Counted from the stretch's first letter, positions 35,072 through 44,013 are shown. The stretch: 64,000 nt of DNA from Martelella alba (GCF_005217455.1 NZ_SZPQ01000003.1:124001-188000), one strand, 5' to 3'. Numbers and translations: made by a program. The notes: a model not told the origin generated them from the sequence alone.

Positions 35072-37024
35072 ATGGCAAACCGTATTCCCAGTGAAATAAC
35101 ATATGGTGAGGGTGACTTAACACTGAATGCTGGCCGTCCAGTATTTCAGTTGGAAATTGAGCATCGGGGTAACAGACCGATATTTCTTAGTTCTCATGTG
35201 AATCTCGCGGATATCAACGACGATTTGCAAGTGAATGTCTCTAGGGAAAGTTTGCGTGGATACCGGTTGAATATACCGGCTAACACGGTGGTAAAATTTA
35301 ATCCCGGACAACGTATAACCCTGCCCATTGTTCCCTATGGCGGCGCCAGCCGCCCGGTCGAGGGCCCCCGTTTGCCGGCGGGGGGGACGGTGCAGATAAC
35401 CCGAAAGGATCACGCGCTTTTGCATGGGCCGACTCACGGAGACGGCATCAGATTGGGGGATACGAATCTGTGGGCGGTGATCGAGCGGGATTTTACCCTT
35501 TATGGCGAGGAAGTGATGTCGGGGCTGGGCCGTAACCTGCGTTCCGATATGGCGATGAGCAGCATGGGACGTAATGAAGTGGCGGACGTGGTTATCACCA
35601 ATGCTGTCATCCTCGATCATTGGGGTATTGTAAAAGCTGATATCGGCATCAAAGACGGTAACATACAGAATATCGGCAAAGCCGGGAATCCGGCAATACA
35701 ACCTGGTGTGAATATTCCTGTCGGACCGACAACACAAATTGTTTCTGGCGAAGGATTGATCGCCACGCCTGGCGCAGTCGACATTAATTTTGACTTCCAT
35801 AATAATTATAACGTTATCAATGCCTTTTTTTCCGGTGTTACCACATTGGTAGGGGGTGGCAACGGCACACTTTCCGGTCCGCAACAAATGAGGGAAATGC
35901 AGAGTTTGCTGGCTCAATTACCCGTCAATCTTGGCTTTACCTTACGGGGTAACGCTGGTCATCTCAATAACGATTTTGCGGAGGTATTGCGAGATCAGAT
36001 GATTTCTGGGCCTTTGGCCCTCGACATGAGCGAGCAGTTCGGCGTCAATAAAGCTTCACTTGAAGCCTATATTTCCTTCCATGAACAAGAGAACATTCCT
36101 CTTTTTATCTCTTCCGATACGCTAAACGAAACCCTTTATAATGAAGAGTTTGTCCAACTCAGTAACTTATTTAGCTCGGCAAGCCCACCAGTCATATTAC
36201 GGAATGTCGCAGGGGGGCATCGGCCTGATGGAATTGCCGCCCTTAATAGCCAAAAGTTCATTACCGGATCTTTTATCTCGGAAATGCCTTTCACCGATAA
36301 TTCTTATCAGGATAGCAAAAATATTAATCGCGAAGGGCATGCGTTGATAGGCAATGAATTTACCCTTCCTTCTGTTCTGCGTGCTCAAGCGCTGTTGCAT
36401 GACCGGGGCGCCATTGCATTGGTCATGTCCGGTAAAGAAGGTTTCCGCTCTGACCAAATGGTGATGCGGTGCTGGCAAACCGCGGCCATGGCGAAGGCGC
36501 TTCTCGGTCAGCTACCCGGTGATAACACCAATGATAATATGCGGATTAAAAGGTATCTGGCTAAATATACCATCAACCCGGCGATTGCCTTAGGCCTCCG
36601 GCAGCATATCGGCAGTATTGAAGAGGGGAAAATTGCCGATATCGTTCTTTGGCAACCGGCGCTATTTGGCATCATACCCGAGCGGATTCTCAAGTCCGGC
36701 ACTGTCATAACCCCGCCTAATTTTTCCATAAGCTGGGCCATGTCACGCCAGTTTGATTATCATATCAGACAGGCGGTGAAAAAAAGCGTCCTGTTTACGA
36801 CAGGACAAGGCGAGGCCTTCTGGCAAAGCCTGTCGGTGGATAGGCGGGTGGCGATAGCGAATTTCGCGAATGTTACCAAGCACAGTATGGTAAACCACGC
36901 CATCACTCAGGACGATAATGTTGAGGTCAATGCGCAAACGGCCGAAGTACAAATCAATGGCGAGCATTTGACATATGGTAATGTGTCCGAACTGCCGCTC
37001 AGTACCTATCATTTTCTTTTTTGA
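35072..37024 (+). CDS. urease-like beta-alpha fusion, predicted catalytically inactive (copy 2)
   Basis: A 650-residue paralogue of copy 1 with the same UreB-UreC fusion and an identical first nine residues (MANRIPSEI), although the codons differ. The UreC part keeps HALLHGPTHGDGIRLGDTN, DHWGIVKADIGIKDG, RYLAKYTINPAIALG, GSIEEGKIADIVLWQPALFG and the terminal YHFLF. Active-site residues are lost: HxH becomes N239-F-D241, K217 is D318, H246 is S347 and D360 is G454; the equivalent of H272 is kept (H383). The same substitutions at K217, H246 and D360 in both copies imply an already inactive common ancestor. Function unknown; possibly structural. Confidence 0.86.
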   Translation: MANRIPSEITYGEGDLTLNAGRPVFQLEIEHRGNRPIFLSSHVNLADINDDLQVNVSRESLRGYRLNIPANTVVKFNPGQRITLPIVPYGGASRPVEGPRLPAGGTVQITRKDHALLHGPTHGDGIRLGDTNLWAVIERDFTLYGEEVMSGLGRNLRSDMAMSSMGRNEVADVVITNAVILDHWGIVKADIGIKDGNIQNIGKAGNPAIQPGVNIPVGPTTQIVSGEGLIATPGAVDINFDFHNNYNVINAFFSGVTTLVGGGNGTLSGPQQMREMQSLLAQLPVNLGFTLRGNAGHLNNDFAEVLRDQMISGPLALDMSEQFGVNKASLEAYISFHEQENIPLFISSDTLNETLYNEEFVQLSNLFSSASPPVILRNVAGGHRPDGIAALNSQKFITGSFISEMPFTDNSYQDSKNINREGHALIGNEFTLPSVLRAQALLHDRGAIALVMSGKEGFRSDQMVMRCWQTAAMAKALLGQLPGDNTNDNMRIKRYLAKYTINPAIALGLRQHIGSIEEGKIADIVLWQPALFGIIPERILKSGTVITPPNFSISWAMSRQFDYHIRQAVKKSVLFTTGQGEAFWQSLSVDRRVAIANFANVTKHSMVNHAITQDDNVEVNAQTAEVQINGEHLTYGNVSELPLSTYHFLF

Positions 37025-37391
37025 CATATTATACCGCTGTCGTCACGGATAAACGTATCTTTCCGTTGAAAACACCTGGTAACCTATTTTTGTTATGCAG
37101 CTTCCCGTGGCAAGACGTAGACTTTTTGCAAGTCGGCAGCGCCGCAATGCCGGCCACGCCTGTGTCGGCATTGACGGGCGTTGTCTTGTCTGAACAGCCA
37201 ACCGTTGGCACAACGCATTAGCCGTTTGTTGCGTCCCCGGTCCCGTTATCCCGCTTCTCTAGGAGGTAACCGGCACGCTTGCCGCTTGATTCGCCTGACT
37301 GTCAGGCCGAACACATGAAGGGCGTATCATTAAAACCCGACGCAGGCGTGAGGTCATCGTCAGACTAAGTCAATAGCAAAAAGGAGCTGTA
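37025..37391. other. gap at right boundary of the island
   Basis: No gene is recognised in 367 bp. An inverted repeat CAATGCCG ... CGGCATTG (37145-37152 and 37166-37173, 13-bp loop) is present. Composition returns to GC-rich here. No tRNA, integrase or direct repeat marking an attachment site was found. Confidence 0.4.
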
Positions 37392-38270
37392 ATGAATGAA
37401 CTTCCAGTGGTGACTGTACTTGGGTTGGGCGCTATGGGCCATGCTTTCGCGGCTAATCTGGTTAAAAAAGGCTTTACCGTATCGGGTTGGAACCGGACGC
37501 GGCAGCGGGGTGAAGACCTGGAGCGCGCCGGCCTGAGATTGTGCGATACGCCCCATGAGGCGGTGCGGGGAGCTGATGTGATTATCGCCATGCTTACCGA
37601 CGCTGCCATCACCGAAAGCGTGCTGGTGGGAAAAGACGGTATCGTCAAGCAGGCAAAATCCGGCGCGGTTGTCGTGCAAATGGGCACTATCGGCCTGGTG
37701 GCCACCGATCGTATCAGCGCCGCCATCGCGGCGGCCCGCGCCGATGTGGTATTTCTTGACGCGCCGGTATCGGGCACCAAGGCGCCGGCCGAGCAGGCGC
37801 TGATTACCATCCTGGCCAGCGGCGAGCGCGAACGCGCGGCAGCCGTACGACCGGTATTCGACGCCATCGCCAAATCCACACGCTGGCTGGGCGCCGCCGG
37901 AGCGGGATCGCGGATGAAATTGGTGGTCAATGCTTGGCTGATCTCCATGGTACAGGGCATGACGGAAAGCGTGCAATTGGCCGAAAAATTGGGCTTCGCC
38001 CCGGAAAATGTCTGGCAGTGCCTGGATGGCGGTCCCCTGGCGGCGCCTTATGTCAAAAACAAACTGGCGGCCATTGAGGCGGGCGATTATACGCCGCAGA
38101 TGCAGCTATCGCTGGCGCTGAAAGACGCCAGGCTGGCGTTGGACGCTGCCGGCGAGCTGTCAATGCCGGGGTTGCGCACCATCGCCGAACTGTGGCAGGA
38201 CGCCGTGGCCGACGGCCTGGGCGAACAGGATATCATCGCGATTCACCGCTACCTCAACGCCCATCGATAA
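37392..38270 (+). CDS. NAD(P)-dependent beta-hydroxyacid dehydrogenase (HIBADH family)
   Basis: A 292-residue member of the 3-hydroxyisobutyrate/6-phosphogluconate dehydrogenase family. The Rossmann motif VLGLGAMGHAFAANL is at residues 9-23. The substrate-site DAPVSGTKAPAE and the catalytic-lysine region GAGSRMKLVVNAW (K176) follow. The C-terminal helical domain is complete. The substrate cannot be told; related enzymes act on tartronate semialdehyde, 3-hydroxyisobutyrate or imines. Confidence 0.85.
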   Translation: MNELPVVTVLGLGAMGHAFAANLVKKGFTVSGWNRTRQRGEDLERAGLRLCDTPHEAVRGADVIIAMLTDAAITESVLVGKDGIVKQAKSGAVVVQMGTIGLVATDRISAAIAAARADVVFLDAPVSGTKAPAEQALITILASGERERAAAVRPVFDAIAKSTRWLGAAGAGSRMKLVVNAWLISMVQGMTESVQLAEKLGFAPENVWQCLDGGPLAAPYVKNKLAAIEAGDYTPQMQLSLALKDARLALDAAGELSMPGLRTIAELWQDAVADGLGEQDIIAIHRYLNAHR

Positions 38271-38302
38271 TCCTTATCCCGCGCCCGCGGGATGACCCCC
38301 GG

Positions 38303-38602
38303 CTATTTTCCGGGGGAGGGGAAGGCGCCGATTTGGTTGAACAACGAAAACCAGTCCTCCATATGCCAGGTTTTCGCGACCCGGCCGTCGCGAAATTCAT
38401 GAAATTCGTGCAATGCCACGGTGAATGTACGGCCGGTGGGCGGGATGCCAAACAGTTCGCCTTGGTGCACGCCGGACATGGCGGCCCGTACCGCCACGCG
38501 ATCCCCTTGCGCCAGGACATCGAGTATCTCGATGCGAAACTCGCCGAAGGAGGAAGAGAGCATAGCGAATACCGGCGCCACGCCCGTCGGTCCGGGCGTT
38601 TG
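38303..38602 (-). pseudogene. SnoaL-like (ester cyclase) gene, 5' truncated
   Basis: The C-terminal part of a SnoaL/NTF2-like protein: GPTGVAPVFAMLSSSFGEFR, VLAQGDRVAVRAAMSGVHQG, FGIPPTGRTFTVALHEFHEF and GRVAKTWHMEDWFSLFNQIG. The N-terminal third of the family is missing; upstream of about 38602 the sequence becomes, on the other strand, the tail of an AraC regulator. A start codon can be found further upstream (38656), but it would read antisense to the AraC remnant. Confidence 0.7.
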
Positions 38603-38797
38603 TCCACCATGCTGGGGTGTTCCCCTGTCCGGTATTTGACCGCCTGGCGGATGCAAGTGGCCGAGCAGTGGTTAAGAGAAGAGAAATACACCCTTGCCGC
38701 CGTGGCCGAGAGGCTTGGTTATGAATCCGAGCCGGCATTCAGTCGCGCCTTTAAACGGCACCGCGGCATCTCCCCCGGCGCGGCGGCGACCGACTGA
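38603..38797 (+). pseudogene. AraC-family regulator remnant, C-terminal helix-turn-helix only
   Basis: The frame encodes LSTMLGCSPVRYLTAWRMQV and VAERLGYESEPAFSRAFKRH, the second half of an AraC DNA-binding domain, ending RGISPGAAATD. The cupin sensor domain and first helix-turn-helix are absent. The remnant abuts the truncated SnoaL gene, so one deletion across their shared divergent promoter would explain both. Confidence 0.75.
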
Positions 38798-39003
38798 AAA
38801 CGGCACGTTAGGATAACGACAACCGGCAATATCCCTTCTTATGGCCCCACCTGGCAAAAAAGCGCGCTGCCGGCCCGAAGTAGGCATATGAATAATTAAC
38901 GCACTAAATATCATTGATTAAATATTGAAATGGATTTATCACTAAGAACTTATTAATTATCCAATATCATGTCTTCTACTAACAATTTCATCAGGGGATT
39001 GTT

Positions 39004-40215
39004 TTGATAAGAAAAATAGGCTTGGGTAAAAATGTTCTGGTGGCCGCTAAGGAAAGAATAGCCTGGGTTTTTGATAATTTTCATAAGGTTAATGTGTCAT
39101 TTTCCGGCGGTAAAGATTCCACGGTATTGCTGCATCTGGTGGCGGACACGGCCCGCCGGAAAAAGCGAAAGTTTAGTGTGTTGTTTATCGATTGGGAGGT
39201 ACAGTTCAATCTAACCATTAATCATATTCTGCGTTTGAAAGCGTTGTATCATGACGACATCGACCAATTCTACTGGGTCGCGTTGCCGCTGACCACCGTC
39301 AATGGCGTGTCCCAGCTCCAACCGGAATGGGTGTCCTGGCAGCCGGGCGCCGATTGGGTGCGCTATCCGCCGGTCGATGCCATAACCGATTACGATTATT
39401 TCCCGTTTTACCGCTATGCCATGACCTTCGAGGAATTCGTGCCCGCTTTTGCCCGCTGGTTCGCCAAAAAAACCAGTGCGGCCATCTTGATAGGCATTCG
39501 TACCGACGAATCCCTCAATCGGTTTTCCACCATCAGTTCCGGCGCCAAAATGCGTTATGCGGACGATAAGCCCTGGACCACGGCTTCGCCCGGCGGCTAT
39601 TCCTATAATGCCTATCCCATATATGACTGGCGTGTTAAAGATATCTGGCATTATTTCTCCGTCACCGGCCTGCCTTATAATCCGCTCTATGAGTTGATGT
39701 ACCAGGCCGGCGTGCCGTTTCGCGCGATGCGCATCTGCGAGCCGTTCGGACCAGAACAGCGTCAGGGATTGTGGCTTTATCATGTTCTGGAACCCGAAAC
39801 CTGGGGGAAAGCCTGTCAGCGGGTCGCCGGCGCGCATTCCGGCGAGCTTTACGCTCACCAGTCAGGTAATTTTTACGGGAAATACAAAATCACCAAACCC
39901 GATCATTTCACCTGGAAACAATATGCGCTGTTTTTACTTGAGAGTATGCCGGAAAAAACCGCCGAGCATTATCGCACCAAAATCGCCATATATCTTAAGT
40001 GGTATCAAACCCGCGGGTTCCCGGTGGATATTCCCGAAGAGCAGGACAAAGATCTTAATGCCAAGGATATTCCCTCATGGAGGCGCATTTGTAAGACACT
40101 TATTCGCAACGATTTTTGGTGCTATACCTTATCGTTCGGTCCCAACAAAGCTCAGCATTATGACCGGTATATGAAACGCATGCAGGAAAAACGCAAAGAA
40201 TGGGGAATTATATGA
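39004..40215 (+). CDS. ybdN: YbdN/IbrA-like PAPS reductase-family protein
   Basis: A 403-residue protein of the phosphoadenosine phosphosulfate reductase-like family with the PP-loop VSFSGGKDSTVLLHL (about residues 31-45). It is closely similar to E. coli YbdN/IbrA (KKRKFSVLFIDWEVQFN, QPEWVSWQPGADWVRYPP). The start is TTG 39004 with AGGGGA seven bases upstream; no in-frame ATG lies near. IbrA with IbrB affects expression of immunoglobulin-binding proteins in some E. coli. The biochemical reaction is unknown. Coupled to the next gene (ATGA). Confidence 0.88.
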   Translation: MIRKIGLGKNVLVAAKERIAWVFDNFHKVNVSFSGGKDSTVLLHLVADTARRKKRKFSVLFIDWEVQFNLTINHILRLKALYHDDIDQFYWVALPLTTVNGVSQLQPEWVSWQPGADWVRYPPVDAITDYDYFPFYRYAMTFEEFVPAFARWFAKKTSAAILIGIRTDESLNRFSTISSGAKMRYADDKPWTTASPGGYSYNAYPIYDWRVKDIWHYFSVTGLPYNPLYELMYQAGVPFRAMRICEPFGPEQRQGLWLYHVLEPETWGKACQRVAGAHSGELYAHQSGNFYGKYKITKPDHFTWKQYALFLLESMPEKTAEHYRTKIAIYLKWYQTRGFPVDIPEEQDKDLNAKDIPSWRRICKTLIRNDFWCYTLSFGPNKAQHYDRYMKRMQEKRKEWGII

Positions 40216-40847
40216 AGGTGGAAGAATTTTTCCGGCCGTTGGCCGACACGCTTGGCGCAATGGATCGTGAAGAGCGTATTGTCGCCATTAATCGACTGAA
40301 ACAGTTTTTACACGAACAAAGTCCGTTTGGCGACGAGCCGACGGATTGCGTGCTGTGGGTTAAAGCGGAACAGGTAAAAGCCAATGACTATAATCCCAAT
40401 AGTATGGCGCCGACGGAAAAGCGTTTGCTGGCCACCTCCCTCAAAACAGACGGTTACACCCAACCTATTGTGGTTTGGCAGGAAAATGCCGCCGACGGCG
40501 AATACGTTGTGGTAGACGGTTTTCACCGCAGTCTGCTGGGCCAGGAGCAGAAAGCCTTGCGTACCCGTCTCTATGGCTATCTGCCGGTCACCTGCGTTAA
40601 AACCGGCCGGGGGGAGAAAACCGATCGGATCGCCGCCACCATTCGCCATAACCGGGCGCGCGGCAAACATCAGATCGCCGCCATGTCCGATATTGTCCGG
40701 GATTTGGCGCGGCTGGGCTGGCAAGATGACAAAATCGCCAAGGAGCTTGGCATGGATGCCGATGAGGTGCTTCGCTTAAAGCAGATCTCCGGCCTGACCG
40801 AACTGTTTGAATCGGGTACGTTTTCTGAGGCCTGGACAGTGGAGTAA
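40212..40847 (+). CDS. ybdM: YbdM/IbrB-like ParB-domain protein
   Basis: A 211-residue ParB/Srx-fold protein, partner of YbdN/IbrA. The start at 40212 overlaps the ybdN stop (ATGA) and follows GGGG. The N-terminal ParB-like region has VKANDYNPNSMAPTEKRLL and VVVDGFHRSLLGQ; TIRHNRARGKHQIAAMSD follows. A helix-turn-helix-like segment, DDKIAKELGMDADEVLRLKQ, precedes the C-terminus. ParB-Srx proteins can have CTPase or nuclease activity, but no activity is established here. Confidence 0.86.
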   Translation: MKVEEFFRPLADTLGAMDREERIVAINRLKQFLHEQSPFGDEPTDCVLWVKAEQVKANDYNPNSMAPTEKRLLATSLKTDGYTQPIVVWQENAADGEYVVVDGFHRSLLGQEQKALRTRLYGYLPVTCVKTGRGEKTDRIAATIRHNRARGKHQIAAMSDIVRDLARLGWQDDKIAKELGMDADEVLRLKQISGLTELFESGTFSEAWTVE

Positions 40848-41173
40848 GCGCAATAGCATCACATGTTGTTGTCAAAATGTAGGGACGTGGTTAATATTTT
40901 TAACGCGAACGTTCCTCGCCTGCCCCGTCATTGCTTATGGGCTTCGGCAGGCGCTATCCCGACCGATGCTCTCCGACGGCGAGCGGAGAGGTAACCCACC
41001 GGCGGAGACCGGGTGTGCGGTGCCGCCATCCGCGCCCGGCATGACCGTAACCGCCGGTCTTCAAAAAGTTATTCCATCCTCGCCGCGTTGTGCTTGGCTA
41101 TCCTTTCATCGCCCGCGACCGTGCGGTCCGGGGACAATGTGATTGTTACGATGACAAGTCATTCGGGGCCGAT
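40848..41173. other. gap between ybdM and lpxO
   Basis: GC-rich spacer of 326 bp. GCCTGCC (about 40918) and GGCAGGC (about 40946) form 7-bp arms around a long loop, a possible terminator for ybdNM. The lpxO promoter should lie here, but no clear PhoP box was found. Confidence 0.35.
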
Positions 41174-42118
41174 ATGAAATATTTTATTCTGCTGATGTTT
41201 ATTCTTTGCGCGGTTTATGTGCATTATCGCGGCCGGGTCCGTTTCGGTTTCTGGCGGCAGCTGGCTGATCATTCCACGTTTGTTTCACCCATCAATGTTT
41301 TTATGTATTCGTTTTCCGCCAGTCCTTTGACGCCGTTTCTCAAACCGGAAGTGTTGCCGGAATTGGCGGCGTTGCGCGCCAACTGGCGCATGATCCGCGA
41401 CGAGGGCATGGCGCTGATGGCGCTAAGGGAAATCAAGGTCTCCGACAAATACAATGACGCGGGATTCAATTCATTTTTCAAAACCGGCTGGAAACGCTTT
41501 TACCTGAAATGGTATGAGGAAAGCCATCCTTCCGCCGCCGCACTGTGTCCAAAAACCACCGCGTTGCTGCGCGCGCTGCCATCGGTAAAGGCCGCCATGT
41601 TCGCGGAACTGCCGGACGGCAGCCGTTTGCCCCGCCATCGCGATCCCTATGCCGGTTCGTTGCGCTATCACCTGGGACTTATCACCCCCGAGGATGATCG
41701 GTGTTTCATTGAGGTGGACGGCCAGCGCTACAGTTGGCGCGACGGGCAGGATGTCCTGTTTGACGAGACCTACATCCATTACGCGGAAAATCAGAGCGGC
41801 CGGCCGCGGTTAATCCTGTTTTGCGATATTGAGCGTCCCATGCGCCACCGCTGGGCACAGTCGGTCAATCATTGGCTGGGACGCCATTTACTCAGCGCGG
41901 CCGTGGCGCCCAATAATGACACTGATCGCACCGGCGCCGTTAACCGGGCGTTCAAATATATCTATGCGGTGCGCAAAGTCGGTAAAGCCTTGAAGAAAAA
42001 AAAACCGTGCGCTCTATTATGTGGTCAAGTGGCTGCTGTTCGGCGGCATCGCCCTGGCGATTTTCGTCAATATTTAAGCGGTGTCCCGCCGCTGTCGGGC
42101 AATGTCGCGATAGTTTGA
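41174..42118 (+). CDS. lpxO: LpxO, lipid A 2-hydroxylase, 3' frameshifted
   Basis: Fe(II)/2-oxoglutarate dioxygenase of the inner membrane that hydroxylates the secondary acyl chain of lipid A. It starts MKYFILLMFILCAVYVHYRG (membrane anchor). GFNSFFKTGWKRFYLKWYEE and RLPRHRDPYAGSLRYHLGLI hold the HxD ligand pair; IHYAENQ and the RPRL region follow. At a run of nine A (41996-42004) the frame shifts by one: with eight A the protein would continue NRALYYVVKWLLFGGIALAI and stop at 42077 (300 residues, the usual length). As read, the last 40 residues are replaced by an unrelated tail ending at 42118. Sequencing error, slippage or true mutation are all possible. Confidence 0.88.
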   Translation: MKYFILLMFILCAVYVHYRGRVRFGFWRQLADHSTFVSPINVFMYSFSASPLTPFLKPEVLPELAALRANWRMIRDEGMALMALREIKVSDKYNDAGFNSFFKTGWKRFYLKWYEESHPSAAALCPKTTALLRALPSVKAAMFAELPDGSRLPRHRDPYAGSLRYHLGLITPEDDRCFIEVDGQRYSWRDGQDVLFDETYIHYAENQSGRPRLILFCDIERPMRHRWAQSVNHWLGRHLLSAAVAPNNDTDRTGAVNRAFKYIYAVRKVGKALKKKKPCALLCGQVAAVRRHRPGDFRQYLSGVPPLSGNVAIV

Positions 42119-42144
42119 TTCCCCCACGCCGAGGGAACCGGGGC

Positions 42145-42174
42145 GCGCGTTGCCCTAAAGAAGGGCGAACGCGC
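42145..42174 (+). terminator. hairpin downstream of lpxO
   Basis: A 7-bp GCGCGTT/AACGCGC stem, a one-base bulge and a 5-bp GCCCT/AGGGC stem close an AAAGA loop. No T-run follows. A probable transcript 3' end for lpxO. Confidence 0.45.
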
Positions 42175-42363
42175 CGAAAGGGTGCGCAATGGTAAAAAAC
42201 AAGCCAAACGGCGCATGGTCACCAAGCCGCCGATTTCCTGGCGTTGGTCAGACTGGCACGTATCCTGCTCCGGACTCCATGTGGCTATTTCGTCTGCAAA
42301 AGACGGAATGTGTAGGCATCCCGTTTAGGATGCATGTCCTGACTTTTTCCAGGTGGTGTCATT

Positions 42364-43974
42364 ATGGCTCAGGGGACATTGAAACAAAAATTGGGTTTGG
42401 TCGATCTCACGCTGCTGGGCGTGGGGTCGATGATAGGATCGGGCTGGCTGTATGCCGCGCTCACCAGTTCGGGTTATGCCGGCGCGCTGACGGGGTACGC
42501 CTGGCTGCTGGGGGCGGTCATCGTACTGCTGATAGGGCTGGTGTTCGCCGAGCTTTCCGCCGCGCTGCCCCGCGCCGGCGGTTTCGTCCGCTACCCCAAT
42601 TACACCCACGGCAATGTGGTTGGATTCGTTATCGGCGTCAGTTCGCTGTTGGCCTATACCAGCACCGCCGGCGTTGAAGTCGAGGCGGTCAGACAATACG
42701 CGTTGTACTGGTGGCCGGCTCTTGGCCATGGGGACGGCAGCCCCAGTATGCTGGGATTTCTGGTGCAGATTCTGCTGCTGGTGGTGTTTTTTCTGCTCAA
42801 CTACTGGAGCGTCAGTTTTTTTGGCCGGGTGAATACCATTATCACCACCTTCAAATTCATTGTCCCCATCATGGTGATAATCACGTTGTTCGGCTACTTT
42901 AACCGGGCCAATCTGGCTGTACCGGCGCCGCCGCCGGGCGGCGCTCATGGCGTATTTTCATCCTTAACCGGCGCCGGCATCGTTTTCGCCTATCTGGGTT
43001 TTCGCCAGGCAGTGGATTTCGCCAGCGAGGCAAAAAACCCCCAGCGCAATGTCCCGGTAGCCATTATGCTGGCCATCGCCGTCAGTTTCATTATCTATCT
43101 CTCCCTGCAATTCGCCTTTATGGGGTCGGTGCCGTCGGATATCCTCTCTGCGCATGGCTGGTTGGGACTTAAACAGATTTTCCAGTCGCCTTATGCCGAT
43201 TTGGCGCGCAGTCTTGGCATCACCTGGCTTATCAACCTGATCCTGGTTGATGCGGTCATCTCTCCCGCCGGTACAGGGAATATCTATCTGGCCGGCGCCA
43301 GCCGGGTGTTGTTCGCCTGGGCGCGCAACGGCCATCTTTTCCGGGTTTTTGGTAAAGTGGATGAAGTCTCCGGCGTACCCCGCGGCGCCTTATGGCTGTC
43401 ACTGGTGTTGGCCATCGCCTGGACGCTGCCTTCCGAGTTCCAGGTGTGGGGCGGCCTGATAGGCGCGGTGACTTCCGCCACGGTATTCACGTATATGCCC
43501 GGTCCGATATCCGCCGCCGCTTTTCGCCGCCGCATGCCGATGATGCAACGGCCGTTTCGGCTACCGCTGTTTGGCATCTTGAGCCCCCTGGCGTTCATTG
43601 CCAGTACCCTGCTGATCTTTTGGAGCGGCTGGTCCGTTAACGAAATCCTGATTCCAATTCTGACGGTCGCTTGGGTGGCCTACGCGTTGTTGGGCAAGAA
43701 GAACGACAGATTCAGTCAGGAGCTGTCGGGCGCCTGGTGGTTACTGGCTTATTACATCGGGGTGTTCCTGATATCCCGATTCGGCACTTACGGCGGCACA
43801 GGCGCCATTGGCGCGCCGCTGGACAGCGTACTTATCATCGCTCTGGGTCTGGTCTGCTATTATTGGGGCATCGCCAGCAGTTTGGTTGAACCGGCCATAA
43901 CCAGCGAGGCGGAAGAAGTTCCCCTGGATATCCAGAGCCCGGCGCACAGCAAAACCTCCGGGTCGCTGCCCTAA
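42364..43974 (+). CDS. APC-family amino acid permease
   Basis: Inner-membrane amino-acid/proton symporter, 536 residues with about twelve hydrophobic segments. The first helix has the APC motif GVGSMIGSGWLYAAL, and the second cytoplasmic loop FAELSAALPRAGGFVRYPNY. Helix 6 is FSSLTGAGIVFAYLGFRQAV, and helix 8 with DAVISPAGTGNIYLAGASRV is typical of the aspartate/glutamate-type subgroup. Substrate not certain. AGGTGG precedes the ATG. Confidence 0.85.
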   Translation: MAQGTLKQKLGLVDLTLLGVGSMIGSGWLYAALTSSGYAGALTGYAWLLGAVIVLLIGLVFAELSAALPRAGGFVRYPNYTHGNVVGFVIGVSSLLAYTSTAGVEVEAVRQYALYWWPALGHGDGSPSMLGFLVQILLLVVFFLLNYWSVSFFGRVNTIITTFKFIVPIMVIITLFGYFNRANLAVPAPPPGGAHGVFSSLTGAGIVFAYLGFRQAVDFASEAKNPQRNVPVAIMLAIAVSFIIYLSLQFAFMGSVPSDILSAHGWLGLKQIFQSPYADLARSLGITWLINLILVDAVISPAGTGNIYLAGASRVLFAWARNGHLFRVFGKVDEVSGVPRGALWLSLVLAIAWTLPSEFQVWGGLIGAVTSATVFTYMPGPISAAAFRRRMPMMQRPFRLPLFGILSPLAFIASTLLIFWSGWSVNEILIPILTVAWVAYALLGKKNDRFSQELSGAWWLLAYYIGVFLISRFGTYGGTGAIGAPLDSVLIIALGLVCYYWGIASSLVEPAITSEAEEVPLDIQSPAHSKTSGSLP

Positions 43975-43986
43975 TCGGTTGCCGTT

Positions 43987-44008
43987 GCGGCGGGCCGGCG
44001 CCCGCCGC
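43987..44008. terminator. bidirectional terminator-like hairpin
   Basis: GCGGCGGGC-CGGC-GCCCGCCGC has perfect 9-bp arms, in the 39-bp gap between the convergent permease and esterase genes. It has no T-run, but position and strength support a role for both. Confidence 0.5.
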
Positions 44009-44013
44009 GAAAT

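Noticed and set aside
32544-37024. Functional urease operon
   Set aside because: Key nickel ligands and the carbamylated lysine are absent in both alpha-like parts, and accessory genes are missing.
26197-37391. Integrative element with tRNA attachment site
   Set aside because: No tRNA gene, integrase or flanking direct repeats were found; only base composition marks the island.
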